Source: a virus. From it: a DNA stretch of 23,612 nt. The DNA lies in the IMG/VR virus record IMGVR_UViG_3300030102_007258, positions 1 to 23,612 of that record; one strand, written 5' to 3'. Position numbers and translations under genes: made by a program. Shown here one piece after another: positions 8,542 through 15,858 of this stretch. Within the stretch, counting starts at the first letter, position 1. Each line of letters starts with the position of its first letter. The notes beneath the pieces were generated by a model. The model had not been told where the DNA came from. It ran no database searches and saw only the letters and a list, made by a program, of their open reading frames with translations.

Positions 8542-8705
8542 TTAATAATATTTTCTTCTCTACAGGGAAGAGTAGTTCCGTTATGGGTTCTTATCATATA
8601 AAGAGTATAATATTTTCCTTTATTGTTTGCTCTACTAATTGAGGAAATATAACCTTCATGTAACTCCCCTGTAAAATTAAATTTAACAAAGTCTCCTATT
8701 TTCAT
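8538..8705 (-). CDS. 55-aa small basic protein, unknown function
   Basis: A short frame runs from ATG 8705 to a TGA at 8538-8540, beginning MKIGDFVKFNFTGEL and ending with EENIIK. It fills exactly the gap between the zinc-ribbon gene (its start overlaps that stop as ATGA) and the GT2 gene (its stop overlaps that start as ATGA). This double translational coupling is strong evidence that it is expressed. The residues alternate hydrophobic and polar (GDFVKF, GYISSI, YYTLYMI), suggesting a small SH3/KOW-like beta barrel. No catalytic motif is visible. Function is unknown; the fold is a guess. Confidence 0.72.
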   Translation of the reverse strand: MKIGDFVKFNFTGELHEGYISSISRANNKGKYYTLYMIRTHNGTTLPCREENIIK

Positions 8706-9148
8706 AATACGCCAATATACTCAAGAGCATCCATATAGTCACGCTCAACAAACTCCTTCATTGTAGACATATCCATTTTGTTTTCAAAATAGGTACCATC
8801 TTTTTTCTTGAATTTTTCCTTTTCCTCCTCTTTAACATTAGTAGATTTTACTGCTGCCCACTTCCAATTTTCATGGTTTGGGCCATTAGCGAATACCATT
8901 CCCTTATCAGGAACATTTACATAAGAGGGAATCCAAATCATACCTGTATCTTCTTCCTCTCCCATCAAAACTTTATATAGTTCTGGGAGGGTTTCAGCCA
9001 TTTGTTCAAATAGTTCTTCTCCTTTTTTATATAGGGTATTTGAGATAAAACCACAACCATAACACATATAGTTTTTAATCTTCTCGTTTACCTCTTGAAC
9101 GTAACAGGCATCTGAACCGCATCTATTACAAGTTATTAGATTATCCAT
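8702..9148 (-). CDS. Zinc-ribbon protein, unknown function
   Basis: This is a 148-aa protein. The N-terminal 35 residues form a zinc ribbon with paired cysteines: C7/C10 (CNRC) and C29/C32 (CYGC). The rest is an acidic and lysine-rich domain with MGEEEDTGMIWIPSYVN, a segment around GPNHENWKWAAVK, and a C-terminal helix EFVERDYMDAL. No enzymatic signature was recognised. It overlaps the GT-B gene at 9141 by 8 bases and is coupled to the 55-aa gene downstream. Its place within the sugar island does not itself imply a sugar role, since small zinc-ribbon proteins are scattered through T4-like genomes. Confidence 0.75.
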   Translation of the reverse strand: MDNLITCNRCGSDACYVQEVNEKIKNYMCYGCGFISNTLYKKGEELFEQMAETLPELYKVLMGEEEDTGMIWIPSYVNVPDKGMVFANGPNHENWKWAAVKSTNVKEEEKEKFKKKDGTYFENKMDMSTMKEFVERDYMDALEYIGVL

Positions 9149-10421
9149 CTTTTTTCTTTAGTTTAGGTAGTTGTAATTTAGGAAGTTCAAGTTTTACTTC
9201 TTTAGAGATTTCAGGAATATTTTGTTCTAGAATTTCTATAAGTTTTTCTCCCATTTTCGAAAGGCTAAAGTTTTCTTTGGAATAATAAGCTTGTCTCTTA
9301 GCCAACTCTTGATACTTTTTATAATTCTCATAAACATCTTTAATATAAAAACCAACTTCACCATCATTAGGAGAGAACCACTGGTAATCTGGGAGGATCA
9401 TATCCTTTTGGGCTGCAGATGGGTGTACATTTTTTAACTCACCACTAACCATACAACAAAAATCTTTCTTTAAAAAGTCTACATGACCAGACCAATTTGT
9501 AGTTAAAATAGGTTTTTTAACCAACGAAAATTCTAGTAAAGGTCTACCAAATCCTTCCCCCTTAGTAAACATCATAAATGCTTTTACTTTAGGATGATTA
9601 TAGAGCTCATTTAATTGCTTTTCAGATAAATCACCATGTAAAATATAAATAGAAGGTAAACGTGATGAATTTACAGAGGATTTAATTTGTTCTACTCTCT
9701 TTACTAATTCATCTCTCCCCATATACGAGGAATTTCCTATTGGGGTTTTCAAAATTAGAGCAGGAGCTTTCTTTTTGTTTTTAAATACCTCTAGGAATGC
9801 TTTAATTGTATAACTAATATTTTTTCTATCTTCTCCAAAATCACCTTGCAACCAATGTCCTACACATAGATAAGCAAAATCCTCTTTAATATCTAAAGGA
9901 AAATCACTAGCTTTACTTACAAATGTATCTAAATTAACCCCTTCAAATAATACCTCAATTGGTTTATTTACTTTTAGCTCACCAACTACTTGATTTTGTT
10001 GATTCTGTTGTTGGTATCTGGATTCAAGGAATGTTTTCTTGGAATGTTCAGAAGGGACTAATGTTAGATTCATTCTGTTTACGCCCTCTAACCAAGAGTG
10101 ATGTACCCCTGTTGTTTCCATCCCAGCTGTAATACCAATATTATATTTTCCTACGGGTTGGAACTCATTTGGTACAGTAATTTGAGCCCAAATATCAGGT
10201 TGTTGATTAAGTTGAGGTTCCTTATAGAGATATTGATCTAAAAATCCCCATTTTTCACTATGGTCCCTAATATAACCCCAAGCAGTATTACCCCACCTTT
10301 GTGGGATAATTTTAACATCATACTTATCAGATTCAATAATCGTTTTTACTAAATCTCTACTGCGACTACCATACCCACTGTACGTATCAATAGGACAACT
10401 TATATAAAACGTATTCTTCAT
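9141..10421 (-). CDS. GT-B (GT4-type) glycosyltransferase
   Basis: This 426-aa protein has a two-domain GT-B layout. The N-terminal acceptor domain starts with a strand and a glycine-rich turn (DTYSGYGSRSRDLV). The C-terminal donor domain carries the EX7E signature as E289 and E297 in TKGEGFGRPLLE, followed by the usual PILTTNWSGHVDF strand. The linker region includes LVPSEHSKKTF and VLFEGVNLDTF, both typical of GT4 enzymes ('vpNGvd'). The C-terminus is a Lys/Leu-rich tail (LPKLQLPKLKKKDG) that may contact membrane or partner. Its start overlaps the stop of the next GT-B gene by 1 base. Donor and acceptor are unknown. Confidence 0.88.
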   Translation of the reverse strand: MKNTFYISCPIDTYSGYGSRSRDLVKTIIESDKYDVKIIPQRWGNTAWGYIRDHSEKWGFLDQYLYKEPQLNQQPDIWAQITVPNEFQPVGKYNIGITAGMETTGVHHSWLEGVNRMNLTLVPSEHSKKTFLESRYQQQNQQNQVVGELKVNKPIEVLFEGVNLDTFVSKASDFPLDIKEDFAYLCVGHWLQGDFGEDRKNISYTIKAFLEVFKNKKKAPALILKTPIGNSSYMGRDELVKRVEQIKSSVNSSRLPSIYILHGDLSEKQLNELYNHPKVKAFMMFTKGEGFGRPLLEFSLVKKPILTTNWSGHVDFLKKDFCCMVSGELKNVHPSAAQKDMILPDYQWFSPNDGEVGFYIKDVYENYKKYQELAKRQAYYSKENFSLSKMGEKLIEILEQNIPEISKEVKLELPKLQLPKLKKKDG

Positions 10422-11848
10422 TAATAAACTAATTTATGTTTTGTACTATTATCAGGTAAACCATCTACTTTAAAAAATTCAAACGTCTCTCTAGGTGTCC
10501 AACTTTCAAGCAAATCATCAACCCCTTCAATTACCCTTTGGGCTTGAGCGAATGTATTAAAACCTGCTTCCTCAGACAAACACCACTCACGACCTGCTAA
10601 TCCATTTTCCTTTCTTTCCTCTTTACTCATCCAATGTACTTCCTCTAATTTCCTAGCAGCATCCTCAGGGGCACATCTATCATCCCAAATATAAGGGGTA
10701 GGAGGAGAACCTTGGATTGAACGATTGGAAGGGAATACGGGTGCAGCCCATTTTCCATGTTTAATATAAGTCCCTTTATGATTTGAAGGGACATCTTTTG
10801 ATGGTGTAAACCAATTTCCTTTCTCATCAGTGAATCTCATTTGATCCTGCATACCACCTGTTACGTTAGCTAAAATCATAGTTCCCGCTAACATTGATTC
10901 AGTTAAGGTGAGTCCCCATCCCTCATTTGAGGTTAATAAACAAGTAACATCAGCTATATTATATAACCAATTTAGTTGTTCTGCTGATAGTTTTTGATGA
11001 GAGAACCTAACATCAAACCCTTCAATATTATTTAGAGTTTCAACTACCTTAGGTAAATCAGTTCCATTTTCATCAACAGGTTGAGTATGCAACAATAGAG
11101 TACATTTTTTCCTTTCCTCAACTGAAAGGTTTTCAAGAAACAAACGATAAGCAAAGATCAGATCCGGAATAGATTTCCTACGAATATTTCTAGAGTTAAA
11201 GAACACTACAAACTCCTTATCACCTACTACTTGACTTTTAAAATTCAAAAAGTCAGGTGTTTCCTCTACCGGCTTATAGATTTCCGGATTCAAACCATGA
11301 GGAACATACCTAATTACCTTCCCATCTGCTTTTTCTCCCAGCACAATCTCATTGATGAACTTTGTTTGCTTTGAGATAGCCAACAACGCATCACATGACT
11401 CATAAAACGCCCTGTTGTAGTTTGGAGCTGGAAGGTCATCCCAAATGTTTAGATATACTATTGGGGTTGTTTTCCTAACCTCATTTTCAATTTGAAACAA
11501 CCAAGTATAATAGCGTGGATCTGTAATGATAAACAATGCATCAGGTTTTTCTTCCCTAATGATGGTTCTAATTAAATCAGGGTCTCCATATCCGTTGTTA
11601 CATAAAACATGAACCCAACTATCTTTAATTTTAGCTTGCTCATTTACATCTCCGGATATATCAAATCGTTTTCCTTGATCGGGGTGATTAATAGCTGCCC
11701 CAATGGTTAGCCAATTAAAGTGGTGGGCAGTTTGAATAACTATCTCTCTAGATACTGTTCCTACTCCTGAATGTAATCTGATGTCATCTCCTAACAGAAG
11801 TATCTTTTTTCGATCTTTCTGTTCTTTATAACGAAACTTGTTTTCCAT
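10421..11848 (-). CDS. GT-B (GT4-type) glycosyltransferase
   Basis: This is a 475-aa GT-B enzyme. LLLGDDIRLHSGVGTVSRE near the N-terminus is the glycine-rich acceptor-domain loop. YVPHGLNPEIYKP (about residues 181-193) is the inter-domain 'hGvd' element, FFNSRNIRRKSIP marks the start of the donor domain, and TSNEGWGLTLTE carries the EX7E pair E309/E317. It is the second GT-B gene in tandem with the one at 9141-10421 but is not an obvious recent duplicate. The leader is AAATTT-ATG with no Shine-Dalgarno sequence. It lies 5 bases after the ribbon-helix-helix gene and so is probably expressed with it. Specificity is unknown. Confidence 0.9.
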   Translation of the reverse strand: MENKFRYKEQKDRKKILLLGDDIRLHSGVGTVSREIVIQTAHHFNWLTIGAAINHPDQGKRFDISGDVNEQAKIKDSWVHVLCNNGYGDPDLIRTIIREEKPDALFIITDPRYYTWLFQIENEVRKTTPIVYLNIWDDLPAPNYNRAFYESCDALLAISKQTKFINEIVLGEKADGKVIRYVPHGLNPEIYKPVEETPDFLNFKSQVVGDKEFVVFFNSRNIRRKSIPDLIFAYRLFLENLSVEERKKCTLLLHTQPVDENGTDLPKVVETLNNIEGFDVRFSHQKLSAEQLNWLYNIADVTCLLTSNEGWGLTLTESMLAGTMILANVTGGMQDQMRFTDEKGNWFTPSKDVPSNHKGTYIKHGKWAAPVFPSNRSIQGSPPTPYIWDDRCAPEDAARKLEEVHWMSKEERKENGLAGREWCLSEEAGFNTFAQAQRVIEGVDDLLESWTPRETFEFFKVDGLPDNSTKHKLVY

Positions 11849-11853
11849 AAATT

Positions 11854-12033
11854 TTAGTTGGTAGTATAGGCGTGGATTGTTTTTCTAAATTCCTCATCGT
11901 TCAAGTACTTATGCATGGTACGTTCTACGAGTTTTTGGAGTGTGAATTTTCTTTTTACACACTCGACTTTAAAATCTTCAAAGTTCTGTTGTTCTACTTT
12001 AACCGAAGTTAATACTAATTTTCTATTATTCAT
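11854..12033 (-). CDS. Ribbon-helix-helix (Arc/CopG-type) small regulator
   Basis: A 59-aa frame runs from ATG 12033 to TAA 11854-11856. The pattern is that of a ribbon-helix-helix DNA-binding protein: a short strand (KLVLTSVKV), helix 1 (EQQNFEDFKVECVKRK), a turn (FTLQ), helix 2 (KLVERTMHKYL) and a tail DEEFRKTIHAY. Alternating residues in the strand would enter the major groove. It lies at the junction between the replication block and the sugar island, right after the gp62-like gene, the place where T4 carries regA, although it is unrelated to RegA by sequence. Near-palindromes immediately upstream could be its own operator. The fold call is good; targets are unknown. Confidence 0.8.
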   Translation of the reverse strand: MNNRKLVLTSVKVEQQNFEDFKVECVKRKFTLQKLVERTMHKYLNDEEFRKTIHAYTTN

Positions 12034-12042
12034 AATATTATT

Positions 12043-12050
12043 TATTTATA
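12043..12050 (-). promoter_or_regulatory. Candidate T4-type late promoter (TATAAATA)
   Basis: The minus strand reads TATAAATA here, identical to the T4 late-promoter octamer recognised by the gp55 sigma factor. It sits in the largest intergenic gap of the window, between the replication genes and the sugar island. By eye I found no other exact copy on the minus strand. The octamer is only 9 bases from the ATG at 12033, so transcripts would have a leader of a few bases at most. In such AT-rich DNA a chance match is possible. Confidence 0.4.
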
Positions 12051-12065
12051 TCCGGTTATACGTAT
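12047..12065. promoter_or_regulatory. Adjacent palindromes, candidate operator
   Basis: Two overlapping inverted repeats lie just upstream of the ribbon-helix-helix gene. TATATCCGGTTATA (12047-12060) is a near-palindrome centred on CCGG with one mismatched pair, and ATACGTAT (12058-12065) is a perfect 8-base palindrome. They touch the TATAAATA octamer. Ribbon-helix-helix dimers usually bind short inverted or tandem repeats, so autoregulation is a reasonable guess, not shown. Confidence 0.3.
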
Positions 12066-12082
12066 GTGTGGAATAAGGAATG

Positions 12083-12514
12083 TTAAAAGCCCTTTAAAAG
12101 TTCTTTAACTTCTTTTTTCTCTAAATTATAATTTCCTAATATTTCTTTCACTATTGATCCCCCCAACAAAGGAATATAATCTAAAACTTCTCGAGATGAG
12201 ACTTTAAAATAATTAGATAGAATTTCTAATAGTTTTGAATTTAGATTCTTTTTATTTGATTTAATATACTTTAAGTACACTTTATTTTTAGGAATGAATT
12301 CAAGATAGAATTTATATATTTTTTCCTTTTCTGTTGGGGGGAAGTTTTGTGCTAGATTAGTTATACCTACATAATTCTCGTTCATGGAGATGAATCTATG
12401 TAACATATAGGGATTTATCACCTCCTTTTCCTCATCTGTAAGTTGCTCGTATGGCTTCTTACTGTAGGTAAGATAATCTAGAATTGTAAAAATATTTACA
12501 GGTTTACTCTTCAT
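12083..12514 (-). CDS. 62: Clamp-loader small subunit, gp62-like
   Basis: This is a 143-aa protein. The N-terminal FTILDYLTYSKKPYEQL and PYMLHRFISMNENYV match the start of the small clamp-loader subunit in T4-like marine phages. The middle holds a P-K-xYLKYIK segment and the C-terminus an ISNYFKVS-type segment (LSNYFKVSSREVLDYI) that resembles the T4 gp62 'yyqv...dai.y' region. It would complete the pentameric loader (four gp44, one gp62) that opens the sliding clamp at primer ends. Position supports the call: it follows the gp44-like gene and an 80-aa gene, with an 11-base overlap with the latter. T4 gp62 is longer (187 aa), while the cyanophage type is closer in length. Similarity is weak but consistent. 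Confidence 0.7.
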   Translation of the reverse strand: MKSKPVNIFTILDYLTYSKKPYEQLTDEEKEVINPYMLHRFISMNENYVGITNLAQNFPPTEKEKIYKFYLEFIPKNKVYLKYIKSNKKNLNSKLLEILSNYFKVSSREVLDYIPLLGGSIVKEILGNYNLEKKEVKELLKGF

Positions 12515-12746
12515 TGAAAATTACGTCCACTAGTTCTTTAGGTACACCTTCTTTCAAAATTTCATTTGTTTCGGGATCGTAAAATACCGGAATAGGGAGA
12601 ATAGCATCATCAGAAGTTCCTGTTACAAACTTAGATACTTTTCTAAGGATTACTCCCTGCTGCCAAATTTTTCCTCCTGATGGAGTATTAAGGGCTGTTG
12701 TGTTTTTAAAGTCGATATTTGGACCTTGTTGTTGTGGTTGGTTCAT
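12504..12746 (-). CDS. 80-aa protein between clamp-loader genes, unknown function
   Basis: This small protein has a Gln/Pro-rich, probably disordered N-terminus (MNQPQQQGPNIDFKNTTAL). A compact domain follows with GKIWQQGVILRKVSKF, a TGTSDDAILPIPVFYDPET segment and an acidic C-terminus ending in EE. No known domain was recognised. Translation is tightly coupled: its ATG overlaps the gp44-like stop (ATGA) and its end overlaps the gp62-like start by 11 bases. Lying between the two loader subunits, it is a candidate accessory factor of the clamp-loader complex, which is positional inference only. Confidence 0.75.
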   Translation of the reverse strand: MNQPQQQGPNIDFKNTTALNTPSGGKIWQQGVILRKVSKFVTGTSDDAILPIPVFYDPETNEILKEGVPKELVDVIFNEE

Positions 12747-13666
12747 ATTACCTGTGGTTTAGTATGGCTGATTATTTCCGAAATTAAAGCCATAAGATTG
12801 ATTTCTTTATCTATTTTAAAATTTGCTTCGTATGCATACTTGTTTAGTAGGATTGCTATTGTACCTTCTTTACCTGATGCATACTCTGAAGCATTATCGT
12901 ATAGGAATCTATAAAATCCCTCGTAATCAGACACGTTTGAGTCTTGAATTATTTGTCTGATTTTTTTAAAGTTTGGTTTTGATTTTAACTCCTTAAGTAC
13001 CTCAAACATATAATTTGAAGATGCTATTGCTGTTGTATCTAATACTAGTGTACCCGTTTTAGAAAATGCTTGAGCTGTATTAAGCATCTTCCTTAAATCA
13101 GGATAAAATTGATTTACTAGTGTTTTTAGATCATTTACCTCAACTTTTATTTCTTCCTTCTCTAAAATCTCATTTACATGGGATGCAATCTGGGATTTAG
13201 ATGGTGGGAGGATTTTAAATGTTTGGCATCTTGATTGAATCGGGTCAATGATACGTTCTACAAAATTACAAGTTAAAATAAATCTTGTTGAGCGTGAGAA
13301 TGTCTCAATTACATTCCTCAAAGATGCTTGTGCATTAAGTGTAAGGAAATCTGCCTCATCTAGAATTACTACCTTTAGAGGAGTAAACGAAGCAGCCGAA
13401 GCAAAACTAACTACTTTATCTCTAATTGTGTCAATCCCCCTTTCATCACTCGCGTTGATGTAAATATGGTCGCAGTTAATATTATCTACAATTAGCTTAG
13501 CTAGAGTAGTTTTACCTGTGCCCGCGGGGCCATAGAACAATAGATTTTGAATATCATTTTGTTCTATAAACAACTTAATAGATTCCTTAATAGAAGGATT
13601 CCCTACAAATTCTTGTAGGGAATTGCTCCTATACTTCTCAACCCATAGGGAATGGTTCTTGCTCAT
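12743..13666 (-). CDS. 44: Clamp-loader AAA+ ATPase subunit, gp44-like
   Basis: This is an AAA+ ATPase of the RFC/gp44 family, 307 aa from the chosen ATG at 13666 (MSKNHSLWVEKYR); T4 gp44 is 319 aa. Walker A GPAGTGKT is at residues 46-53, Walker B ILDEAD at 101-106, sensor 1 TCN at 132-134, and the SRC arginine-finger motif at 145-147. FASAASF just before Walker B also occurs in T4 gp44. An upstream in-frame TTG at 13690 would add eight residues inside GroEL coding sequence. The ATG is preferred because WVEKYR is the normal N-terminal motif of these proteins. It overlaps the GroEL 3' end by 29 bases. It loads the gp45-like clamp with the gp62-like partner. Confidence 0.95.
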   Translation of the reverse strand: MSKNHSLWVEKYRSNSLQEFVGNPSIKESIKLFIEQNDIQNLLFYGPAGTGKTTLAKLIVDNINCDHIYINASDERGIDTIRDKVVSFASAASFTPLKVVILDEADFLTLNAQASLRNVIETFSRSTRFILTCNFVERIIDPIQSRCQTFKILPPSKSQIASHVNEILEKEEIKVEVNDLKTLVNQFYPDLRKMLNTAQAFSKTGTLVLDTTAIASSNYMFEVLKELKSKPNFKKIRQIIQDSNVSDYEGFYRFLYDNASEYASGKEGTIAILLNKYAYEANFKIDKEINLMALISEIISHTKPQVI

Positions 13667-15245
13667 CTTCGTCTTTAGGTTCGTCTGCAATAACTGTTTC
13701 TGTCAATAATATAGTTCCGGCAATCGAGGAAGCATTTTGTAAAGCTGATACTGTTACCTTAGTTGGATCCAAAATACCTTCTTCATAAAAATCAATAGTA
13801 TCTATATTTCCTACTGATAGGTTATATCCTACCCAATCCTCATTACTTGAACAAATTCCATTCAATGTACCATAGATTTCGTAATCATCACACCCAGCGT
13901 TTCTTAGGATTTTTGTGGATGGAAGTCGACAAACACTCTCAATAATTTCACCTCCTAAGGTTCTAGAATCTACCTCCTTGGAAGCTTTAAGTAATGCACA
14001 CCCACCACCAGGAACAATTCCTGATTCAACTGCCGCACGAGTTGCAAATAAAGCATCTTCTGCTCGATCTTTTTTCTCTTTTACTTCAGTTTCAGTAGCA
14101 CCTCCAATATTTACAATTCCGATTCCTCCTGTGAATTTCGCAAGTCTCTCTTGGAGTTTTTCCGTTTCGAAAGGGGTTTGTGCTTTTTCGATTTGTTGTT
14201 GTAGTTCTTCAATACGTGTTTGTATTGATTCATCTCGTCCTTTTCCATCTACGATTGTGGTTTGATCTTTTGTAATTGTTACTGTTCTTGCTTCACCAAA
14301 CCAATCCCAAGAAAACTTATCTAGCTTCATTCCTTTATCTGAGGAATATACTTCACCACCTGTTAGGACAGCAATATCATCCATAATGAGTTTTTTGCGA
14401 TCTCCAAAGTCTGGGGCTTTAACAGCTGCAACTTTAAGGGTACCTCTCATTTTATTGACAATAAGGGTTGCTAGAGCTTCTCCTTCAAGATCATCTGCAA
14501 TAACCAGGAGGGGACGGTTTGTGTTTGAAACACCTTCTAATATAGGTAGAAGTTCTTTTACTTGTGTAAATTTCTTATCTGCAATAAGAATGTAAGGATT
14601 TTCTAAAACACTAGTCATGTTATTGTTATCAGTAACAAAATAATGAGATTTATAACCTCTATCAAATTGTATACCTTCTACAATTTCTAATGAATCATCA
14701 TATGCTTTAGATTCTTCTATAACTACTGCTCCATCTCTACCTACCTTTTGGATTGCAGTAGCAATAAGTTTTCCTAACTTACTATCTCCGTTAGCAGAGA
14801 TTGTAGCAATATCTTCAAGTTGCTCTTCACTTTCAATATCTACTGAGAGTTCAGATTGAAGGTATTCAACAACATCTTCTACAGCTTGATCAATTTCTCT
14901 TTTAAGTTGAACTGCATTTACCCCATTTGTAAGATGCTTCATTCCGGCATTTACAATTTCGGAAGCTAGTAATGTAGAAGTAGTTGTACCATCACCTACA
15001 TAATCTGCGGTTTTAACTGCTGCTTGTTTAATTAAGCTTACTCCAATTTGTTCAAATGGGTCTGAGAACTCAATATTTTTAGCTACTGTAACCCCATCTT
15101 TAGTAGAGTAAGTAGAATAACCATCTGAATAGAGTACGTTTCTACCATTTGGTCCTAATGTAGACGTAACTGCGTCTGCTAATTTAGTAATACCTTGTAC
15201 TACTTTTTCCCTTGCTTCGGGTCCTATAACTATCTGTTTTGCCAT
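13638..15245 (-). CDS. groEL: Phage-encoded GroEL-type chaperonin
   Basis: This is a full-length group I chaperonin of 535 aa. It starts AKQIVIGPEAREKVVQGI, with ATP-binding TLGPNGRNV (29-37) and DGTTT (85-89), the catalytic Asp in KKDRAEDAL (D397, equivalent to E. coli D398), VPGGG (411-415) and ILDPTKVT near the end. Equatorial, intermediate and apical regions are all present, so it should form an ATPase folding ring. The C-terminus lacks the usual GGM repeat tail and ends in an acidic stretch (DEPKDEDEQEPFPMG), which changes the lining of the cavity floor. The segment between ASKEVDSR and ILRNAG is a few residues shorter than in E. coli. The gene sits 3 bases after groES. Most T4-like phages carry only a cochaperonin. 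Confidence 0.97.
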   Translation of the reverse strand: MAKQIVIGPEAREKVVQGITKLADAVTSTLGPNGRNVLYSDGYSTYSTKDGVTVAKNIEFSDPFEQIGVSLIKQAAVKTADYVGDGTTTSTLLASEIVNAGMKHLTNGVNAVQLKREIDQAVEDVVEYLQSELSVDIESEEQLEDIATISANGDSKLGKLIATAIQKVGRDGAVVIEESKAYDDSLEIVEGIQFDRGYKSHYFVTDNNNMTSVLENPYILIADKKFTQVKELLPILEGVSNTNRPLLVIADDLEGEALATLIVNKMRGTLKVAAVKAPDFGDRKKLIMDDIAVLTGGEVYSSDKGMKLDKFSWDWFGEARTVTITKDQTTIVDGKGRDESIQTRIEELQQQIEKAQTPFETEKLQERLAKFTGGIGIVNIGGATETEVKEKKDRAEDALFATRAAVESGIVPGGGCALLKASKEVDSRTLGGEIIESVCRLPSTKILRNAGCDDYEIYGTLNGICSSNEDWVGYNLSVGNIDTIDFYEEGILDPTKVTVSALQNASSIAGTILLTETVIADEPKDEDEQEPFPMG

Positions 15246-15248
15246 AAT

Positions 15249-15581
15249 TTAAAAAGGTAATTCTTTTGATTTTGGTTTTTCTTCACTAATAACTGCCAAT
15301 ACTTGATTTTCAGGACCAATAAAATATTCTTCTCCCTTAAATTCAAACTTAGTAAAACCTTGGGTTGGGAGAACTACTAAATCTCCTTTTTTACAAGTAG
15401 TTGGAATCCATGCTCCTGTTGCAGAGTAATGTCCCTCTCCTACATCTACAACCTCCCCGATTTTATTCTTTTCATTTCCCAGATCTGGGACTACAATGGA
15501 ACCATAATTGGTTTCTTGTTCCTCAATTGGTTTTACAATGAGGGCATTATACAATGCATATAAGTTTTTATTTTCTAACAT
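15249..15581 (-). CDS. groES: GroES-type cochaperonin
   Basis: This is a 110-aa Cpn10 homologue. YNALIVKPIEEQET begins the barrel. The mobile loop region NYGSIVVPD carries the hydrophobic tripeptide IVV that docks on the GroEL apical domain (IVL in E. coli). EVVDVGEGHY and KKGDLVVLPTQG follow in the family order, and YFIGPENQVLAVI closes the barrel. It is slightly longer than the usual 95-100 residues because of a short insert (YSATGAWIPTT) and a KPKSKELPF tail. It lies immediately upstream of groEL, as in bacterial groESL operons. T4 gp31 has the same role but much lower similarity to GroES. Its start overlaps the 84-aa gene by 7 bases. Confidence 0.95.
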   Translation of the reverse strand: MLENKNLYALYNALIVKPIEEQETNYGSIVVPDLGNEKNKIGEVVDVGEGHYSATGAWIPTTCKKGDLVVLPTQGFTKFEFKGEEYFIGPENQVLAVISEEKPKSKELPF

Positions 15582-15829
15582 AAAACTTTATTTAAACTAT
15601 TTACTACTTGTTGATATTCTGAAATAAAACTTTGTAGACTATCATAAGATTTATTCATCATTTTGTCTCGGGCCATTGCCTTAATACAAGAATCTAGATT
15701 TCTATAATGACCTACAAATTTTTCATAAATGGTATCTGATTCCCCAGATTGGACCATTTTGTTTAAAACATAACCATTTTCCAAATTAATGAAATATGGT
15801 TCAATTATTTTGTCTTTGATTGAATTCAT
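15575..15829 (-). CDS. 84-aa protein, unknown function
   Basis: This is a small protein with a possible strand-rich start (EPYFINLENGYVLNKMV), then YEKFVGHYRNLDSCIKAMARDKM, and a C-terminal helix LQSFISEYQQVVNSLNKV. The pattern 'YF..l..gY.L......GyYrnLesci' resembles a group of short phage proteins of unknown role; I cannot name the family with confidence. It overlaps groES by 7 bases and lies about 30 bases downstream of the sliding clamp gene. There are no cysteine clusters, membrane segments or catalytic motifs. Confidence 0.7.
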   Translation of the reverse strand: MNSIKDKIIEPYFINLENGYVLNKMVQSGESDTIYEKFVGHYRNLDSCIKAMARDKMMNKSYDSLQSFISEYQQVVNSLNKVLC

Positions 15830-15858
15830 ATAGTGTGTTTCGGTTAATATACGAAAAA

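Noticed and set aside
12070-12110. Possible terminator after the gp62-like gene (TTAAAG-GG-CTTTTAA)
   Set aside because: The loop would be only two bases and there is no strong T-tract; not a credible intrinsic terminator.
13667-13690. In-frame TTG start extending the clamp-loader gene by eight residues
   Set aside because: The ATG at 13666 gives the family-typical N-terminus and the extension lies wholly within groEL coding sequence.
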